Below, piece after piece: positions 14,760 to 24,807 of a stretch of 64,000 nt of DNA. Source of the DNA: Tumebacillus algifaecis (GTDB lineage Bacteria; Bacillota; Bacilli; Tumebacillales; Tumebacillaceae). The stretch is taken from positions 1,022,001-1,086,000 of the forward strand of contig NZ_CP022657.1 of assembly GCF_002243515.1 (NCBI RefSeq), given 5' to 3'. The notes under the pieces are model-generated. The model was not told where the DNA came from. It searched no databases and worked only from the letters and a program-made list of their open reading frames with translations. The translations under genes were made by a program, and so were the position numbers. The stretch's first letter is position 1. Each line of letters starts with the position of its first letter.

Positions 14760-16340
14760 TTGTTTTTTAAAAACAAAGCATTGAAAGTCTTGTTGACGAT
14801 GGCGGTGGCGTTGCCTTTGGCTCTGCCGGTCAGCGGTGGACAAGCAGTTTTGGCAGAAGGTCCGTCCGACCCGGCTCCAGAGATCACGGCGAAAGTGGCT
14901 AACCAGAACTACGGGAAGAAAGTCCTGTTTGACAACACGCACGCGCAAACGGCGGGTGCGGCCGACTGGGTTATCAACGGCGCGTTCTCCGATTTTGGCA
15001 ATGCGTTGGCAAACGATGGTTTCTATGTAAAAGAACTGCGTAAATCCACACCGATCACGTTGTCCGATCTGCAAGCTTATGATGTATTTGTTATCCCGGA
15101 AGCGAACATCCCTTATAAACAAACGGAACAAACTGCAATGTTGCAATACGTGCAAGGCGGTGGTTCGATCTTCTTCATTTCTGACCACTACAACGCAGAC
15201 CGCAACAAGAACCGTTGGGATGCGTCTGAAGTGTTCAACGGCTACCGTCGTGGCGCGTGGACCAACCCGGCAAAAGGCATGAGCGCCGAAGAAGCAGCTT
15301 CCAGCGCGATGTCAGGGGTTGTTTCCTCCGACTGGCTCGGCACGAACTTTGGTGTGCGTTTCCGCTACAACGCGATTGGCGATGTGACGGCAAACAACAT
15401 CGTGGCACCTTCCCAGGCGTTTGGCATCACAGCAGGCGTTTCAACCGTGGCGATGCATGCGGGTTCCACCGTGGCGATTCTCGACCCGAACAAGGCAAAA
15501 GGGATCGTCTACCTGCCGAATACTACCGCAAAATGGAGCAGCGCAGTAGACCAAGGCGTTTACAACGGCGGTGGCGTGGCGGAAGGTCCTTATGCGGCCG
15601 TCGCCAAAGTCTCGCTCGGAAAAGCTGCTTTTATCGGTGACTCCTCGCCGGTCGAGGACGTTTCGCCGCGTTACCTGCGTGAAGAGAATGGGTCCAGCAA
15701 GACCACCTACGCTGGCTGGCAAGAGCAAAACGATGCGACCCTGATGGTCAACATCGTCAACTGGCTGGCTACCAAAGAAAACTACACCGCACTGAACCAA
15801 GTGTCTGGCTTGGTGCTCGATACAGCGACCACACTGCTGTCGATGGAAACTCCTTCCCTTTCGACCGAACCGATGACCGAGCCGTGGGCTGCTCCGGCTG
15901 CTGGCTACAAATGGTGGGACCCGACGACCTTTAAAACCGGCTCCTACGGTGCAACCTCTTCGACACCGCCTGTGACTTCCGGCTTCTCGTTCGTACGCCA
16001 AGCAACACTGCCGAACGCTTATGAGTTCCAGATCAAAGTGGTGGCAGACGGACTTGCTGCGAACTCCACGACCTCTAACTACAACATCGGGATCTACAAC
16101 GGTAGCGGCACACAAGTAGCTTTGACCAAAAACAGCAGCGGTACTTGGCCGACCACGTATGGCTACAGCGAGAACTTTTCGCTGACCGCTAACAGTGCCG
16201 GACATGCAGAAAAAATCTTGACCATGAAAATCAAGCCGGGCACGACAGGTGCTGCCAACCTGCGCCTGCGTCAGAACACCACCGCGAAAATCACCGAAGC
16301 GGTGACCATTGGCAACGTGCTGGCAGAACCGCTGCCGTAG
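14760..16340 (+). CDS. Secreted DUF4350/GATase-like protein (short paralogue)
   Basis: The 526-residue protein has a clear signal peptide (KVLLTMAVALPLALPVSGG, then AEGPSDPAP). The following domain resembles DUF4350/GATase-like folds: KKVLFDNTHAQTAGAADW, LQAYDVFVIPEANIPY, GGSIFFISDHYNADRNKNRW. A beta-rich C-terminal domain runs from about residue 400 (FSFVRQATLPNAYEFQIKVV to the end). The start is TTG after TGGAGGTG. Its neighbour at 16567 is a longer paralogue, about 70-75% alike by eye over the shared part, so the pair arose by tandem duplication. Similar proteins in Bacillales are sometimes annotated as DNA-binding protein or endonuclease because of an OB domain; this copy lacks that domain. 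Function unknown. Confidence 0.75.
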   Translation: MFFKNKALKVLLTMAVALPLALPVSGGQAVLAEGPSDPAPEITAKVANQNYGKKVLFDNTHAQTAGAADWVINGAFSDFGNALANDGFYVKELRKSTPITLSDLQAYDVFVIPEANIPYKQTEQTAMLQYVQGGGSIFFISDHYNADRNKNRWDASEVFNGYRRGAWTNPAKGMSAEEAASSAMSGVVSSDWLGTNFGVRFRYNAIGDVTANNIVAPSQAFGITAGVSTVAMHAGSTVAILDPNKAKGIVYLPNTTAKWSSAVDQGVYNGGGVAEGPYAAVAKVSLGKAAFIGDSSPVEDVSPRYLREENGSSKTTYAGWQEQNDATLMVNIVNWLATKENYTALNQVSGLVLDTATTLLSMETPSLSTEPMTEPWAAPAAGYKWWDPTTFKTGSYGATSSTPPVTSGFSFVRQATLPNAYEFQIKVVADGLAANSTTSNYNIGIYNGSGTQVALTKNSSGTWPTTYGYSENFSLTANSAGHAEKILTMKIKPGTTGAANLRLRQNTTAKITEAVTIGNVLAEPLP

Positions 16341-16348
16341 AACACCAA

Positions 16349-16387
16349 AAAGCCCTTCCCTTTGACCTGGGGAAGGGCTTTTTTTGA
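16349..16387 (+). terminator. Terminator between the secreted paralogues
   Basis: AAGCCCTTCCC (16350-16360) and GGGAAGGGCTT form a stem, followed by seven T. Confidence 0.85.
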
Positions 16388-16478
16388 TGATCGGATCATG
16401 TCGAATCGATTGAAATTTACATTACTACGTTAACTTTTAGTAATACTGTCCTGCGAAATTCTCTAATTTACAAAAAAC

Positions 16479-16509
16479 TCACCAATTCTGTCACGCGAGA
16501 TGCTAGAAT
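16479..16509 (+). promoter_or_regulatory. Extended -10 promoter of the second secreted paralogue
   Basis: TG at 16501-16502 precedes TAGAAT (16504-16509). TCACCAA at 16479-16485 is at the same place as in the first paralogue's promoter, so the duplicated block seems to include the control region. Confidence 0.45.
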
Positions 16510-16566
16510 AGTAACTGAGGGTGCTTTTGGATACAATACAAGCACAACTTATTGTGGAGGTGTAGG

Positions 16567-19533
16567 ATGTTTACCTTTAAGAGCAAAGCGATGAAGGTGC
16601 TTCTCGCGATGACCCTGGCGTTCCCGCTCCCGGCTGCTGCAACGTTGACCTATGGCAACGTGGCATTGGCAGAGGGCCCGAACGATCCAGCTCCGGTGAT
16701 CGCAGCAAAAGTGGTCAATGAGAATGCTGGCAAGAAGATCCTGTTTGACAACACGCACGGTCAGACGGCCGGCGCGGCAGACTGGGTGATCGACGGCGGG
16801 TTCTCCGACTTCGGGAACGCATTGGCAAACAATGGGTACTACGTGAAAGAACTGCGTAAGACCACCCCGATCACGTTGGCTGATCTGCAAGACTACGATG
16901 TATTTGTTATTGGGGAAGCAAATAATCCTTACAAGAACTCTGAGCAGGCTGCAATGCTGCAGTACGTGCAAAACGGCGGCTCGATCTTCTTTATCGGCGA
17001 CCACTACAATGCAGACCGCAACAAAAACCGTTGGGATGCGAATGAAGCGTTCAACGGCTACCGTCGCGGTGCATGGGAAGACCCGGCGAAGGGCATGAAC
17101 GCTGAAGAGCGCGCTTCTGCTCAAATGCAGGATGTCACCTCGTCCGACTGGCTCGGCAGCAACTTCGGGATTCGCTTCCGCTACAACGCGCTGGGCGACT
17201 TGAATGCAAGCAACATCGTAGCACCGAGCCAAGCGTTTGGTATTACGCAAGGTGTGAACAGTGTCGCGATGCATGCTGGTTCGACGCTTGCCATCCTCGA
17301 TCCGAACAAAGCAAAAGGTCTCGTCTACGTGCCGCAAACCAACCAAAAATGGGGTAGCGCGGTAGACCAAGGCGTATACAACGGCGGCGGCGTGGCAGAA
17401 GGCCCGTATGCGGCAATCTCCAAGGTTGGCGCGGGCAAAGCAGGTTTCATCGGCGACTCTTCTCCGGTAGAGGATGCAACTCCGAAATATGTTCGTGAAG
17501 AAAATGGCTCTAAGAAAACAACCTATGATGGTTTTAAAGAGCAAGATGATGCTAAGCTTCTTGTGAATATGGTAAACTGGCTGGCGAAAAAAGAATCCTA
17601 CACCTCTTTCGCTGATACGGGCATCACGCTCGACCAGCCGACCAAACTGCTGCCGATGGAAAACCCGCAAACTTCCACCGAGCCGCAACCGGAACCGTGG
17701 GCAGCTCCGGCAGCAGGCTATAAATGGTATGATCCGTCTACATTTAAATCAGGTTCCTATGGCGCGTCGGGCACCACAACGACTCCGAACCCAGGGAACG
17801 CATCTTATTCGACTGTACACCAAGCACAACTCCCGGCAAACGCAGTGTTCCCGGTGCGTGTTGTCGCTGACAACCTCGCTCCGAACTCGACTGTGTCGGG
17901 CTTCAACATCGGCATTTTCTTGAACGGTGGCACGCAGGTTGCACAAGTGCAAAATGCGGACGGCACCTGGCCGACTGCTTATGGCTACTCGTCCCAGTTT
18001 TCGATGACGGCTGATGCGCTCGGCCACGCTTCGAAAGTACTGAATGTTCGTCTCAAGCCGGGCACAGCGCTTGGCGCTGCCAGCCTGCGCCTCCGTACAG
18101 CTTCGACCAACCTGATGACCGAAGCGGTCACTATCGCAGATGTTCCGGCCGAAACACTGCCGGATGATCAAACGCCGGTACCGGCGAAGATCACGCTTGA
18201 AGAAGCGCGCACCAAAGCGGCTGGCACCATCGTCACCGTTGAAGGTGTGATCACGACCGAACCGGGCGTATTTGGCGGCCAAGGTTTCTACCTGCAAGAC
18301 GAAACGGGCGGCATCTACGTGTTCCAAACCAAGTCCGGTTTCCATGCCGGCGATCGCATTAAAATCAGTGCAAGCACCGAAGTATTCAACACCGAACTGG
18401 AATTGATCGATCCGATCGAGATCACCAAGATCGACACGACCGAGATTCCGGCTGCTAAAGTTGTGAACGCAGTAGACGCGACCAACCAAGGACAACGCGT
18501 CACCCTTGAACAAGTCCGTATCGAAAACCTGCACGAAGTAATTACGGGTGGAACGTTTGAATTTAACGTGGTTGGCGCAAACGGCACTACGCTCGTTCGC
18601 GTGGATGGCCGCTCCGGCATTACGCTCGGCAACTTCCCGTACCAAGACGGCCAAGTTGTTAACATCTCCGGCGTGTCCGCGATCTTCAAAGGCGCGTTCC
18701 AACTGAAGCCGACCTCGCTGAACGACTTTGTTGTTGCTGACTCTGTGGCTCCGGTTACAGAAGCTGCAACTTCCGGTACTGCGAATGCGAACGGCTGGTA
18801 CAACCAAGATGTAACGATCACCTTGACCGCTACTGACAACTCGGGCGTAGCACGCACCGAGTACAAAATCGCAGATGGCGAATGGACGGAGTACACCGCA
18901 CCGATCGCTGTGACGACCGAAGGCACTCACACGATCGCGTACCGCTCTGTTGACGTGAACGGCAACGTAGAGGCTGACCAGTCTCTGACCGTCAAGCTCG
19001 ACAAAACCATCCCGACCATCCACATCAAACAATCGGGTGGCGATCTGCGCAACGTGTCGATCGACGAGAGCGTTTCCTTCTCGGTAGATGCGACCGACGC
19101 TACTTCTGGTGTTGCTTCTGTACAGCTGTACCTCGATGATCACCTGATCAACCAGAACTCCGAACTGAGCGCGCAAAGCCTCGGCCTCGGCGTCCACACA
19201 CTGCGCGTGCGCGTGCTGGACAACGCTGACAACCAGTATGAAGGCACCTTCCTCTTCCTCGTGGAAACCAGCTTTGCTGCCACCGAGAAACTGGTCAATC
19301 AGTTGTACAACAACGGCGAGATGAAAAACAATGGTATCAAGACTTCGATCCTGGCTCGCCTGGATGCTGCAAAACATCTTGTTACCCTGAAGAAAACCGA
19401 TCTCGCAAAACAACAACTGCAATCCCTGCAAGACAGCATCAATCAATTCAAAAAAGTGGGTCATATCTCCGCTTCTGGCGCTGACCTGCTCAATGCGAGC
19501 CTGAAAGCTTTGATCGCAAGCGATCTGAAGTAA
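16567..19533 (+). CDS. Secreted multidomain protein: DUF4350-like, OB-fold, Ig-like, FIMAH-like
   Basis: The 988-residue paralogue of the preceding gene begins with a signal peptide (AMKVLLAMTLAFPLPAAA). Domains in order: the DUF4350/GATase-like domain (about residues 45-350); the beta-rich domain also found in the shorter paralogue (about 410-530); a YhcR-type OB-fold (LEEARTKAAGTIVTVEGVI, about 540-730); a beta-sandwich with the 'GWYNQDVTITLTATDNSG' pattern of Ig-like/OmpL47-type repeats (about 735-830); a second Ig-like unit; and a C-terminal helical FIMAH-like domain (LVNQLYNNGEMKNNGI, SILARLDAAKHL). It is probably surface or extracellular and carbohydrate- or nucleic-acid-binding. The ATG at 16567 has GGAGGTG six bases upstream; the upstream GTG is less well placed. 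Confidence 0.78.
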   Translation: MFTFKSKAMKVLLAMTLAFPLPAAATLTYGNVALAEGPNDPAPVIAAKVVNENAGKKILFDNTHGQTAGAADWVIDGGFSDFGNALANNGYYVKELRKTTPITLADLQDYDVFVIGEANNPYKNSEQAAMLQYVQNGGSIFFIGDHYNADRNKNRWDANEAFNGYRRGAWEDPAKGMNAEERASAQMQDVTSSDWLGSNFGIRFRYNALGDLNASNIVAPSQAFGITQGVNSVAMHAGSTLAILDPNKAKGLVYVPQTNQKWGSAVDQGVYNGGGVAEGPYAAISKVGAGKAGFIGDSSPVEDATPKYVREENGSKKTTYDGFKEQDDAKLLVNMVNWLAKKESYTSFADTGITLDQPTKLLPMENPQTSTEPQPEPWAAPAAGYKWYDPSTFKSGSYGASGTTTTPNPGNASYSTVHQAQLPANAVFPVRVVADNLAPNSTVSGFNIGIFLNGGTQVAQVQNADGTWPTAYGYSSQFSMTADALGHASKVLNVRLKPGTALGAASLRLRTASTNLMTEAVTIADVPAETLPDDQTPVPAKITLEEARTKAAGTIVTVEGVITTEPGVFGGQGFYLQDETGGIYVFQTKSGFHAGDRIKISASTEVFNTELELIDPIEITKIDTTEIPAAKVVNAVDATNQGQRVTLEQVRIENLHEVITGGTFEFNVVGANGTTLVRVDGRSGITLGNFPYQDGQVVNISGVSAIFKGAFQLKPTSLNDFVVADSVAPVTEAATSGTANANGWYNQDVTITLTATDNSGVARTEYKIADGEWTEYTAPIAVTTEGTHTIAYRSVDVNGNVEADQSLTVKLDKTIPTIHIKQSGGDLRNVSIDESVSFSVDATDATSGVASVQLYLDDHLINQNSELSAQSLGLGVHTLRVRVLDNADNQYEGTFLFLVETSFAATEKLVNQLYNNGEMKNNGIKTSILARLDAAKHLVTLKKTDLAKQQLQSLQDSINQFKKVGHISASGADLLNASLKALIASDLK

Positions 19534-19549
19534 GGCAATGTCTTGAAGC

Positions 19550-19583
19550 GAAGCCACGCAGCAACAACTGCGTGGCTTTTTCA
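19550..19583 (+). terminator. Terminator after the long secreted paralogue
   Basis: AAGCCACGCAG and CTGCGTGGCTT form an 11-bp stem with a CAACAA loop, followed by T residues. Confidence 0.85.
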
Positions 19584-19665
19584 TATTGCTACTGGACAAT
19601 TCGTATTATTTTCTGTAAATTTAAACAGTAAACACAAGTTGTAAATGGGAAACGGAGGTTAATGG

Positions 19666-21183
19666 ATGTCAACCGAAAAGATACACCAGACAGCGAATGA
19701 TTTTAACACCTACGTGCGTCGAATGAAGCAGCTGCACGAAGCGATCCAACTCATCCAATGGGACATGAGCGCTCTGATCCCGAAACAAGGTGTCGCACAG
19801 CGGGCAGAAGTGGTCGGGATGTTGTCGGGCGATCTGTTTCAGATGCAGACGTCCGATCAGATGGGCGAGTACCTCGACGTTTTGAGTCGCCCTGAAGCGA
19901 TGGAACTGCTTGATCCGATCACACGGGCCTCCGTTTTGGATCGCAAGACAGAATATGACCGCGACAAGAGCATTCCGCCTGAGAAATTTCGTGAGTATGT
20001 CGTGCTGACTCAGACGGCTGAAAGCGCTTGGGACGATGCCAAGCGGAACAACGATTTTGAGATCTTCCGCCCGTATCTGGAGCAGATCGTCGCGATCTTG
20101 CGCGAATTTATTGAGATTTGGGGCTATAAAGAGAACAAGTATGACGCTCTGCTCAGCAAATATGAGCCAGGTCTGACCGTCGCCAAGCTCGATACGATCT
20201 TCGGGGGACTGCGCGAGAAGACGATCGATCTCTTGCGCCGCGTGACGGAGCAAAAACAGGTGAACCGCTCCTTCCTGCATCAGCCGTTCCCGCGCGACGT
20301 GCAGTACCGGTACTCCCGTCATATGCTCGATGCGCTCGGCTTTGATTTTAGCAAAGGGCGCTTCGATGAAAGCCCGCATCCGTTTGCGATCGGACTTAAT
20401 CCGAACGATGTGCGGATCACGACGTTTTATTATGACAATGACATCACTGCGTCGCTGTTTGGCACGATCCACGAATTCGGCCATGCGATATACGAGCAGA
20501 ACATTTCGCACGACCTGATCGGCACGTTCTTGTGCACAGGTACGTCGATGGGGATTCATGAATCACAATCGCGTTTTTGGGAAAACATGATTGGTAGAGG
20601 CCGTGAGTTCTGGCAACATCATTTCGCTTCGTTAGTCGAGCATTTCCCGGCGCAGTTTGCAGGTGTGAGCGCAGAGGATTACTTCAAAGCGATCAACTTT
20701 GTCGAGCCTTCCCTGATCCGTGTTGATGCGGATGAATTAACATACAACTTGCACATCATGCTCCGCTATGAGATTGAAAAAGACCTGATCAATGGCAAGA
20801 TCGAAGTCAAAGACCTGCCGGAGATCTGGGCCGATAAGATCGAGGAGTATGTGGGCGTTCGACCCGATTCGCACGCGACCGGAGTCTTGCAGGACATCCA
20901 TTGGTCTGGCGGCGCGTTTGGCTACTTCTCCTCCTACTCGCTTGGCAACATCTATGCCGCACAGCTCGAACATGCGATGCAAAAAGAGATTCCGAACTAT
21001 CGTGAGCAGGTGGCAGCAGGTGATGTGACGCAGGTGCTGGCTTGGATGAACGAAAAAGTCTACAAGCATGGCAAATTGCTCACGCCTGGTGAAATCATGC
21101 TGCAAGCGACTGGAGAAGAGATTAACTCTGAGTATTTGGTCGCCTATCTTGAGAGCAAATTTAAAGAAATTTATGGAATTTAA
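19666..21183 (+). CDS. M32 family carboxypeptidase (thermostable carboxypeptidase type)
   Basis: The 505-residue cytoplasmic metallopeptidase removes C-terminal amino acids. The zinc motif HEFGHAIYEQ is at about residue 268, followed by MGIHESQSRFWEN (third zinc ligand Glu), HPFAIGLNPNDVRIT upstream and RVDADELTYNLHIMLRYEIE downstream, all M32 signatures. Length is normal for the BsuCP/TaqCP group. The ATG follows GGAGGT. It stands as a single gene; a cold-shock gene with its own promoter follows. Confidence 0.95.
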   Translation: MSTEKIHQTANDFNTYVRRMKQLHEAIQLIQWDMSALIPKQGVAQRAEVVGMLSGDLFQMQTSDQMGEYLDVLSRPEAMELLDPITRASVLDRKTEYDRDKSIPPEKFREYVVLTQTAESAWDDAKRNNDFEIFRPYLEQIVAILREFIEIWGYKENKYDALLSKYEPGLTVAKLDTIFGGLREKTIDLLRRVTEQKQVNRSFLHQPFPRDVQYRYSRHMLDALGFDFSKGRFDESPHPFAIGLNPNDVRITTFYYDNDITASLFGTIHEFGHAIYEQNISHDLIGTFLCTGTSMGIHESQSRFWENMIGRGREFWQHHFASLVEHFPAQFAGVSAEDYFKAINFVEPSLIRVDADELTYNLHIMLRYEIEKDLINGKIEVKDLPEIWADKIEEYVGVRPDSHATGVLQDIHWSGGAFGYFSSYSLGNIYAAQLEHAMQKEIPNYREQVAAGDVTQVLAWMNEKVYKHGKLLTPGEIMLQATGEEINSEYLVAYLESKFKEIYGI

Positions 21184-21195
21184 TTCCTAATTGAT

Positions 21196-21224
21196 TTGAC
21201 ACTCTTTACAAACAGTGGTACACT
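21196..21224 (+). promoter_or_regulatory. Strong sigma-A promoter with long cold-shock leader
   Basis: TTGACA (21196-21201), a 17-base spacer and TACACT (21219-21224). Transcription from here leaves a leader of roughly 125 bases before the csp start, the usual arrangement of temperature-responsive cold-shock mRNAs. Confidence 0.8.
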
Positions 21225-21355
21225 AGTATTGTCTCAAAAAGCACCATTATTAGTTCGGAAATTGCAGTGCTCGAAAGTGAGTCGGTGCATTTTGAATCGG
21301 GCGAAATGGTAGCTAATATTTCGTCTTTTATGGACGTATCAGGAGGTCTATCACC

Positions 21356-21559
21356 ATGGAAACAAAAGGTACTGTTAAGTGGTTCAACGCAGAAAAAGGT
21401 TACGGTTTCATCACTGCTGAAGGTGGCGAAGATGTATTCGTACATTTCTCCGCAATCAAAGCAGACGGCTTCAAAACCCTCGAAGAAGGCCAAAACGTTA
21501 CTTTTGAAATCGTAGATGGCAACCGCGGTCCGCAAGCATCTAACGTTGAAAAAGCGTAA
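21356..21559 (+). CDS. Cold-shock protein (CspA family)
   Basis: The 67-residue single cold-shock domain shows both RNA-binding motifs: KGYGFI (RNP1) and VFVHFSAI (RNP2), preceded by [10 protein letters not shown]. It is a cytoplasmic RNA chaperone. The start has AGGAGGT, and a strong promoter and long leader lie upstream. Length and sequence are canonical. Confidence 0.97.
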   Translation: METKGTVKWFNAEKGYGFITAEGGEDVFVHFSAIKADGFKTLEEGQNVTFEIVDGNRGPQASNVEKA

Positions 21560-21582
21560 GCTTTCGTCAAATGACAAATTTT

Positions 21583-21616
21583 AACCAGCGAATCTTTGGA
21601 TTCGCTGGTTTTTTGT
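21583..21616 (+). terminator. Terminator of the cold-shock gene
   Basis: AACCAGCGAATC and GATTCGCTGGTT form a 12-bp stem, followed by six T. Confidence 0.9.
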
Positions 21617-21639
21617 ATAGCCGATGCTGGCAATCTAAA

Positions 21640-21671
21640 GCAAAGCGCCGTTCCCACAGGGAACGGCGCTT
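21640..21671 (-). terminator. Terminator of the RND exporter gene
   Basis: AAGCGCCGTTCCC (21643-21655) and GGGAACGGCGCTT (21659-21671) form a perfect 13-bp stem just after the minus-strand stop. Confidence 0.75.
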
Positions 21672-21677
21672 GTTGTG

Positions 21678-24600
21678 TTAGTGTAGCAATTGTTGTTGTT
21701 CTTTACGGTGTGTGCGCAGGAAGAACAGTTCGTAGATGACCGGGACGATGATCAAGGTGAGCAACGTCGAGGTCGTGAGGCCACCGATGACGACGACGGC
21801 GAGACCTTTGGAGATCAGACTGCCCTCTGCGGTGGTGAAGGCCAACGGCAGAAGCGCACAGATCGTGGCAAAGGCGGTCATCAGGATCGGACGCAGACGG
21901 GTCTTGCCGCCTTCGATCAAGGAATCACGGATAGTCAAGCCGCGTTCACGGTTTTGCACGACACGGTCAACGAGCACGATGGCGTTGGTGACGACAATCC
22001 CGATCAGCATCAGAATACCGATCATCGCTGAGACGGACAACGGTTCATTCAAGAGGTACAGACCGATGAATGCGCCAGTCGGCACGAACAGCAGCGAGGA
22101 CAGGATGACGAATGGAATTCGAGCTTGCCCGAAGGTGAACAGCATCACGAGGTAGACGAGGCCGACTGCGATTCCCATCGCCATGCCGAGCTCTTGGAAC
22201 GTTTTCACCGTCTCGTCGGTGCCGCCGCCAGCTTCCAGTGAAACATCATCGGGCAGGTCGAGATCGGCGACCGCCGCTTTGACTGCGACTGCTGTCTGTT
22301 GCACGTTGTCGGTGGTTACGATGGCCGAGACGCGAGCAAACACTTTGCTGTCTAGCTTTTGAATCGAGGTGACGCTTTCCACCTCTTGGATGTTGGCGAT
22401 CTCTTTGAGTTGAATCGGGCCTTTGGTGCCAAAGACGATCAACTCTTCCAGTTCGCTTTTCGAAGCGAGCGGCTTGTCGTAGGTCAACTGCAAACTACGC
22501 TCTTCGCCATCCAGTTTCAGTGTGCCAACGGAGACCGGGCGCGTGCGGTCGGCGGTGATACCAAGCACCGTATAGGCCGCAACGCCTGCTTCGGACGCTT
22601 TGTCCGGATTGATCTTGATCACCCATTGGCGTTGTTTTTCTTTCATGTTGTTGGTGACATATTTCAGGTCATCGCGCTGTTTCAACTGTTCTTCTACCAG
22701 TTTGGAAGCGGTCATCAGCGCGTCGATGTTGTTCGAGTACAAGTCGATGTCGAGGTTGTTGTTGGACGTTGGGCCGCCGGTGGACATCTCTTGCACGGAG
22801 ACGATCGCTTTGTCGGAGATCCCTTTGGCGAGGGTGCCGATTTTCTCTTCGATCGTCTTGATCTCTTCGGCGGTGTTCGCCGTTTCGTCAAGCATGATCA
22901 CGTAGGAAGCGATATTTTCCTTTTTCAAGCCGGTCATGTAATCGCGCGAGCCGATTCCGACGAACACATCGGCGATCGCGTCGCGTGTCTTCAGCATCTC
23001 TTCGATCTTCAAGGAAACTTCGTTCGTTTTTTCCAAAACGGTAGAAGCGGGCAAGGTGACGCTCGCAGAGACGATCTTCACCTTTTCGTTCGGCAGGAAG
23101 ACAAAGCCGAGCTGGGTGGTCAGGCCAAGCGAGCCAACCAACAGCGGGATACAGATGGCGAATACGACCCACTTTTTGCGGAGTGAGAAGCGCAGTACAC
23201 GCTCGTAAAAGCGCTGCAACGGCCCTTCTGTCTCCTCATGCTTGATTTTGGAGAACGAGAAGCGGGCCAGCACTGGCGTCAGGGTGATCGAGACGACAAG
23301 CGATGCCAACAGCGCGTAGACGATGGTCAGCGCAAACGGCAAGAAGAACTCTCCAGTCATGCCGCCGACAAAGCCGAGCGGCAGGAAGACGACCACCGTT
23401 GTCAAGGTGGAGGAGGTGATCGCTTTGAGCATCTCTTTGGTCGCCACGATGGTCAATTCGGTCTTGTCGAGACCTTCTGTGTTGTGTTTCATGCGGCGGA
23501 AGATGTTCTCGATGACGACGATCGAGTCATCGACGACACGGCCTACTGCGACGGCCATCCCGCCCAGCGTCATGATGTTCAACGTGATGTTCGACTGCGC
23601 AAGGAAGATCGACGAAACGAGGAGCGACAGCGGAATCGAAAGCACGGCGATGATCGTCGCGCGCAGATTGCGCAAGAAGAGCAACACGGCAAGAGAAGCG
23701 AACAGCGCGCCGAGCAAGCCTTCTTTGATCAGCGAGTTGACCGACTGTTCGATGCCTTCCGATTGGTCAAACACGATGTCATACTCGACTCGATCACTGA
23801 AGTCCTTGAGCATTTCACGAGTCTTTTGTGCGATTTCCACCGTGTTGGCATCTTGTTTTTTGGTCACGGTGATCGCGAGGCTGTCTTTGTCATTAAAGCG
23901 GTTGATCTCCGGCTTTGCGGTGATCGTTTTGATGTTGGCAACATCTTTCAAGGTAATGATCGGCGCGGTGGGGGCCTTTGCAGATCCGCCCGGCGTAGTG
24001 GGAACAGCTGGGACTGGTACGTCGAGCTGTAAGTTTTTCAGATCATTAAGCGTTGACAGTTCTTCGACCACGCGGATTGGGATCAAAACCGAATCATCGG
24101 TGACCGATCCAGCTGGCATCGAGACGTACTTTGCTTTGATCTGTTCCTGAATCTTTTGCAGTGACAGACCGTATTTGCCAGCCTCTGCTAAGTTAACTTC
24201 GATCTCAACCAGTTCTTCTGCAGTTCCACCGAGGGCGACTGACGCAACACCCGGAATTTTTTCCAAAGCTGGTTTGAGCTCGTCGATGAGCAGGCTTTGT
24301 AGGTCCTGACCGTCATTTGCAAACGCGACGGCGCTGAGGATCGGGAACGTGCCAAAGGAAAAGCGTTGCACGGCCGGTTCGACCCGCTCCGGCAGATGAG
24401 TTTCGCGCAGCAGGTCCTGCACCTTTTGTTCCATGTCATCCATGTTGGTGCCGATTGGGAAGGTGAGTTGGATGAGCGAGGCGCTTTCGAAGGACTGCGA
24501 GGTCATCTTGTCGAGACGATCTAGCTTTTTCAACTGCGTCTCCAACTTGGCAGTAACCTGCTCATTAACATCTTCCGGCGAGGCGCCCGGATAGATCGCA

Positions 24601-24746
24601 TTGATCGATAGCTGGGGGAACTCGATGTTCGGCAGCATCTCGACTTTTAAAGTTTGAAACGCATACGTTCCGCCAAAGATCAGCAGAAACGAAAGAATGA
24701 AGATTGCCACAGGGTTTTTCAGCGAAACCCGCGTTAAGAAGTTCAT
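21678..24746 (-). CDS. RND-family efflux protein (AcrB/SwrC-like)
   Basis: The 1022-residue membrane protein has the RND layout: a first helix (NPVAIFILSFLLIFGGTYAF), a large extracytoplasmic loop, a helix cluster with AVGRVVDDSIVVIENIFRRM (proton-relay Asp pair in helix 4), a second loop and a C-terminal helix cluster ending LRPILMTAFATICALLPLA. It is a proton-driven exporter of amphipathic compounds, similar in Firmicutes to SwrC, which exports surfactin. No membrane-fusion protein is adjacent, as is common in Gram-positives. ATG 24746 is chosen since GGAAGG lies nine bases upstream; the frame extends to 24836 but without a site and into the promoter. Confidence 0.93.
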   Translation of the reverse strand: MNFLTRVSLKNPVAIFILSFLLIFGGTYAFQTLKVEMLPNIEFPQLSINAIYPGASPEDVNEQVTAKLETQLKKLDRLDKMTSQSFESASLIQLTFPIGTNMDDMEQKVQDLLRETHLPERVEPAVQRFSFGTFPILSAVAFANDGQDLQSLLIDELKPALEKIPGVASVALGGTAEELVEIEVNLAEAGKYGLSLQKIQEQIKAKYVSMPAGSVTDDSVLIPIRVVEELSTLNDLKNLQLDVPVPAVPTTPGGSAKAPTAPIITLKDVANIKTITAKPEINRFNDKDSLAITVTKKQDANTVEIAQKTREMLKDFSDRVEYDIVFDQSEGIEQSVNSLIKEGLLGALFASLAVLLFLRNLRATIIAVLSIPLSLLVSSIFLAQSNITLNIMTLGGMAVAVGRVVDDSIVVIENIFRRMKHNTEGLDKTELTIVATKEMLKAITSSTLTTVVVFLPLGFVGGMTGEFFLPFALTIVYALLASLVVSITLTPVLARFSFSKIKHEETEGPLQRFYERVLRFSLRKKWVVFAICIPLLVGSLGLTTQLGFVFLPNEKVKIVSASVTLPASTVLEKTNEVSLKIEEMLKTRDAIADVFVGIGSRDYMTGLKKENIASYVIMLDETANTAEEIKTIEEKIGTLAKGISDKAIVSVQEMSTGGPTSNNNLDIDLYSNNIDALMTASKLVEEQLKQRDDLKYVTNNMKEKQRQWVIKINPDKASEAGVAAYTVLGITADRTRPVSVGTLKLDGEERSLQLTYDKPLASKSELEELIVFGTKGPIQLKEIANIQEVESVTSIQKLDSKVFARVSAIVTTDNVQQTAVAVKAAVADLDLPDDVSLEAGGGTDETVKTFQELGMAMGIAVGLVYLVMLFTFGQARIPFVILSSLLFVPTGAFIGLYLLNEPLSVSAMIGILMLIGIVVTNAIVLVDRVVQNRERGLTIRDSLIEGGKTRLRPILMTAFATICALLPLAFTTAEGSLISKGLAVVVIGGLTTSTLLTLIIVPVIYELFFLRTHRKEQQQLLH

Positions 24747-24807
24747 GTTTCCGAACCTTCCTCTCCGAACCAGATTCATATGTGTATGCTCACATAATTT
24801 CGTAAAT

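Noticed and set aside
17749-19599. 616-codon minus-strand frame opposite the long secreted protein
   Set aside because: No start signal and no domain; shadow of a GC-biased gene.
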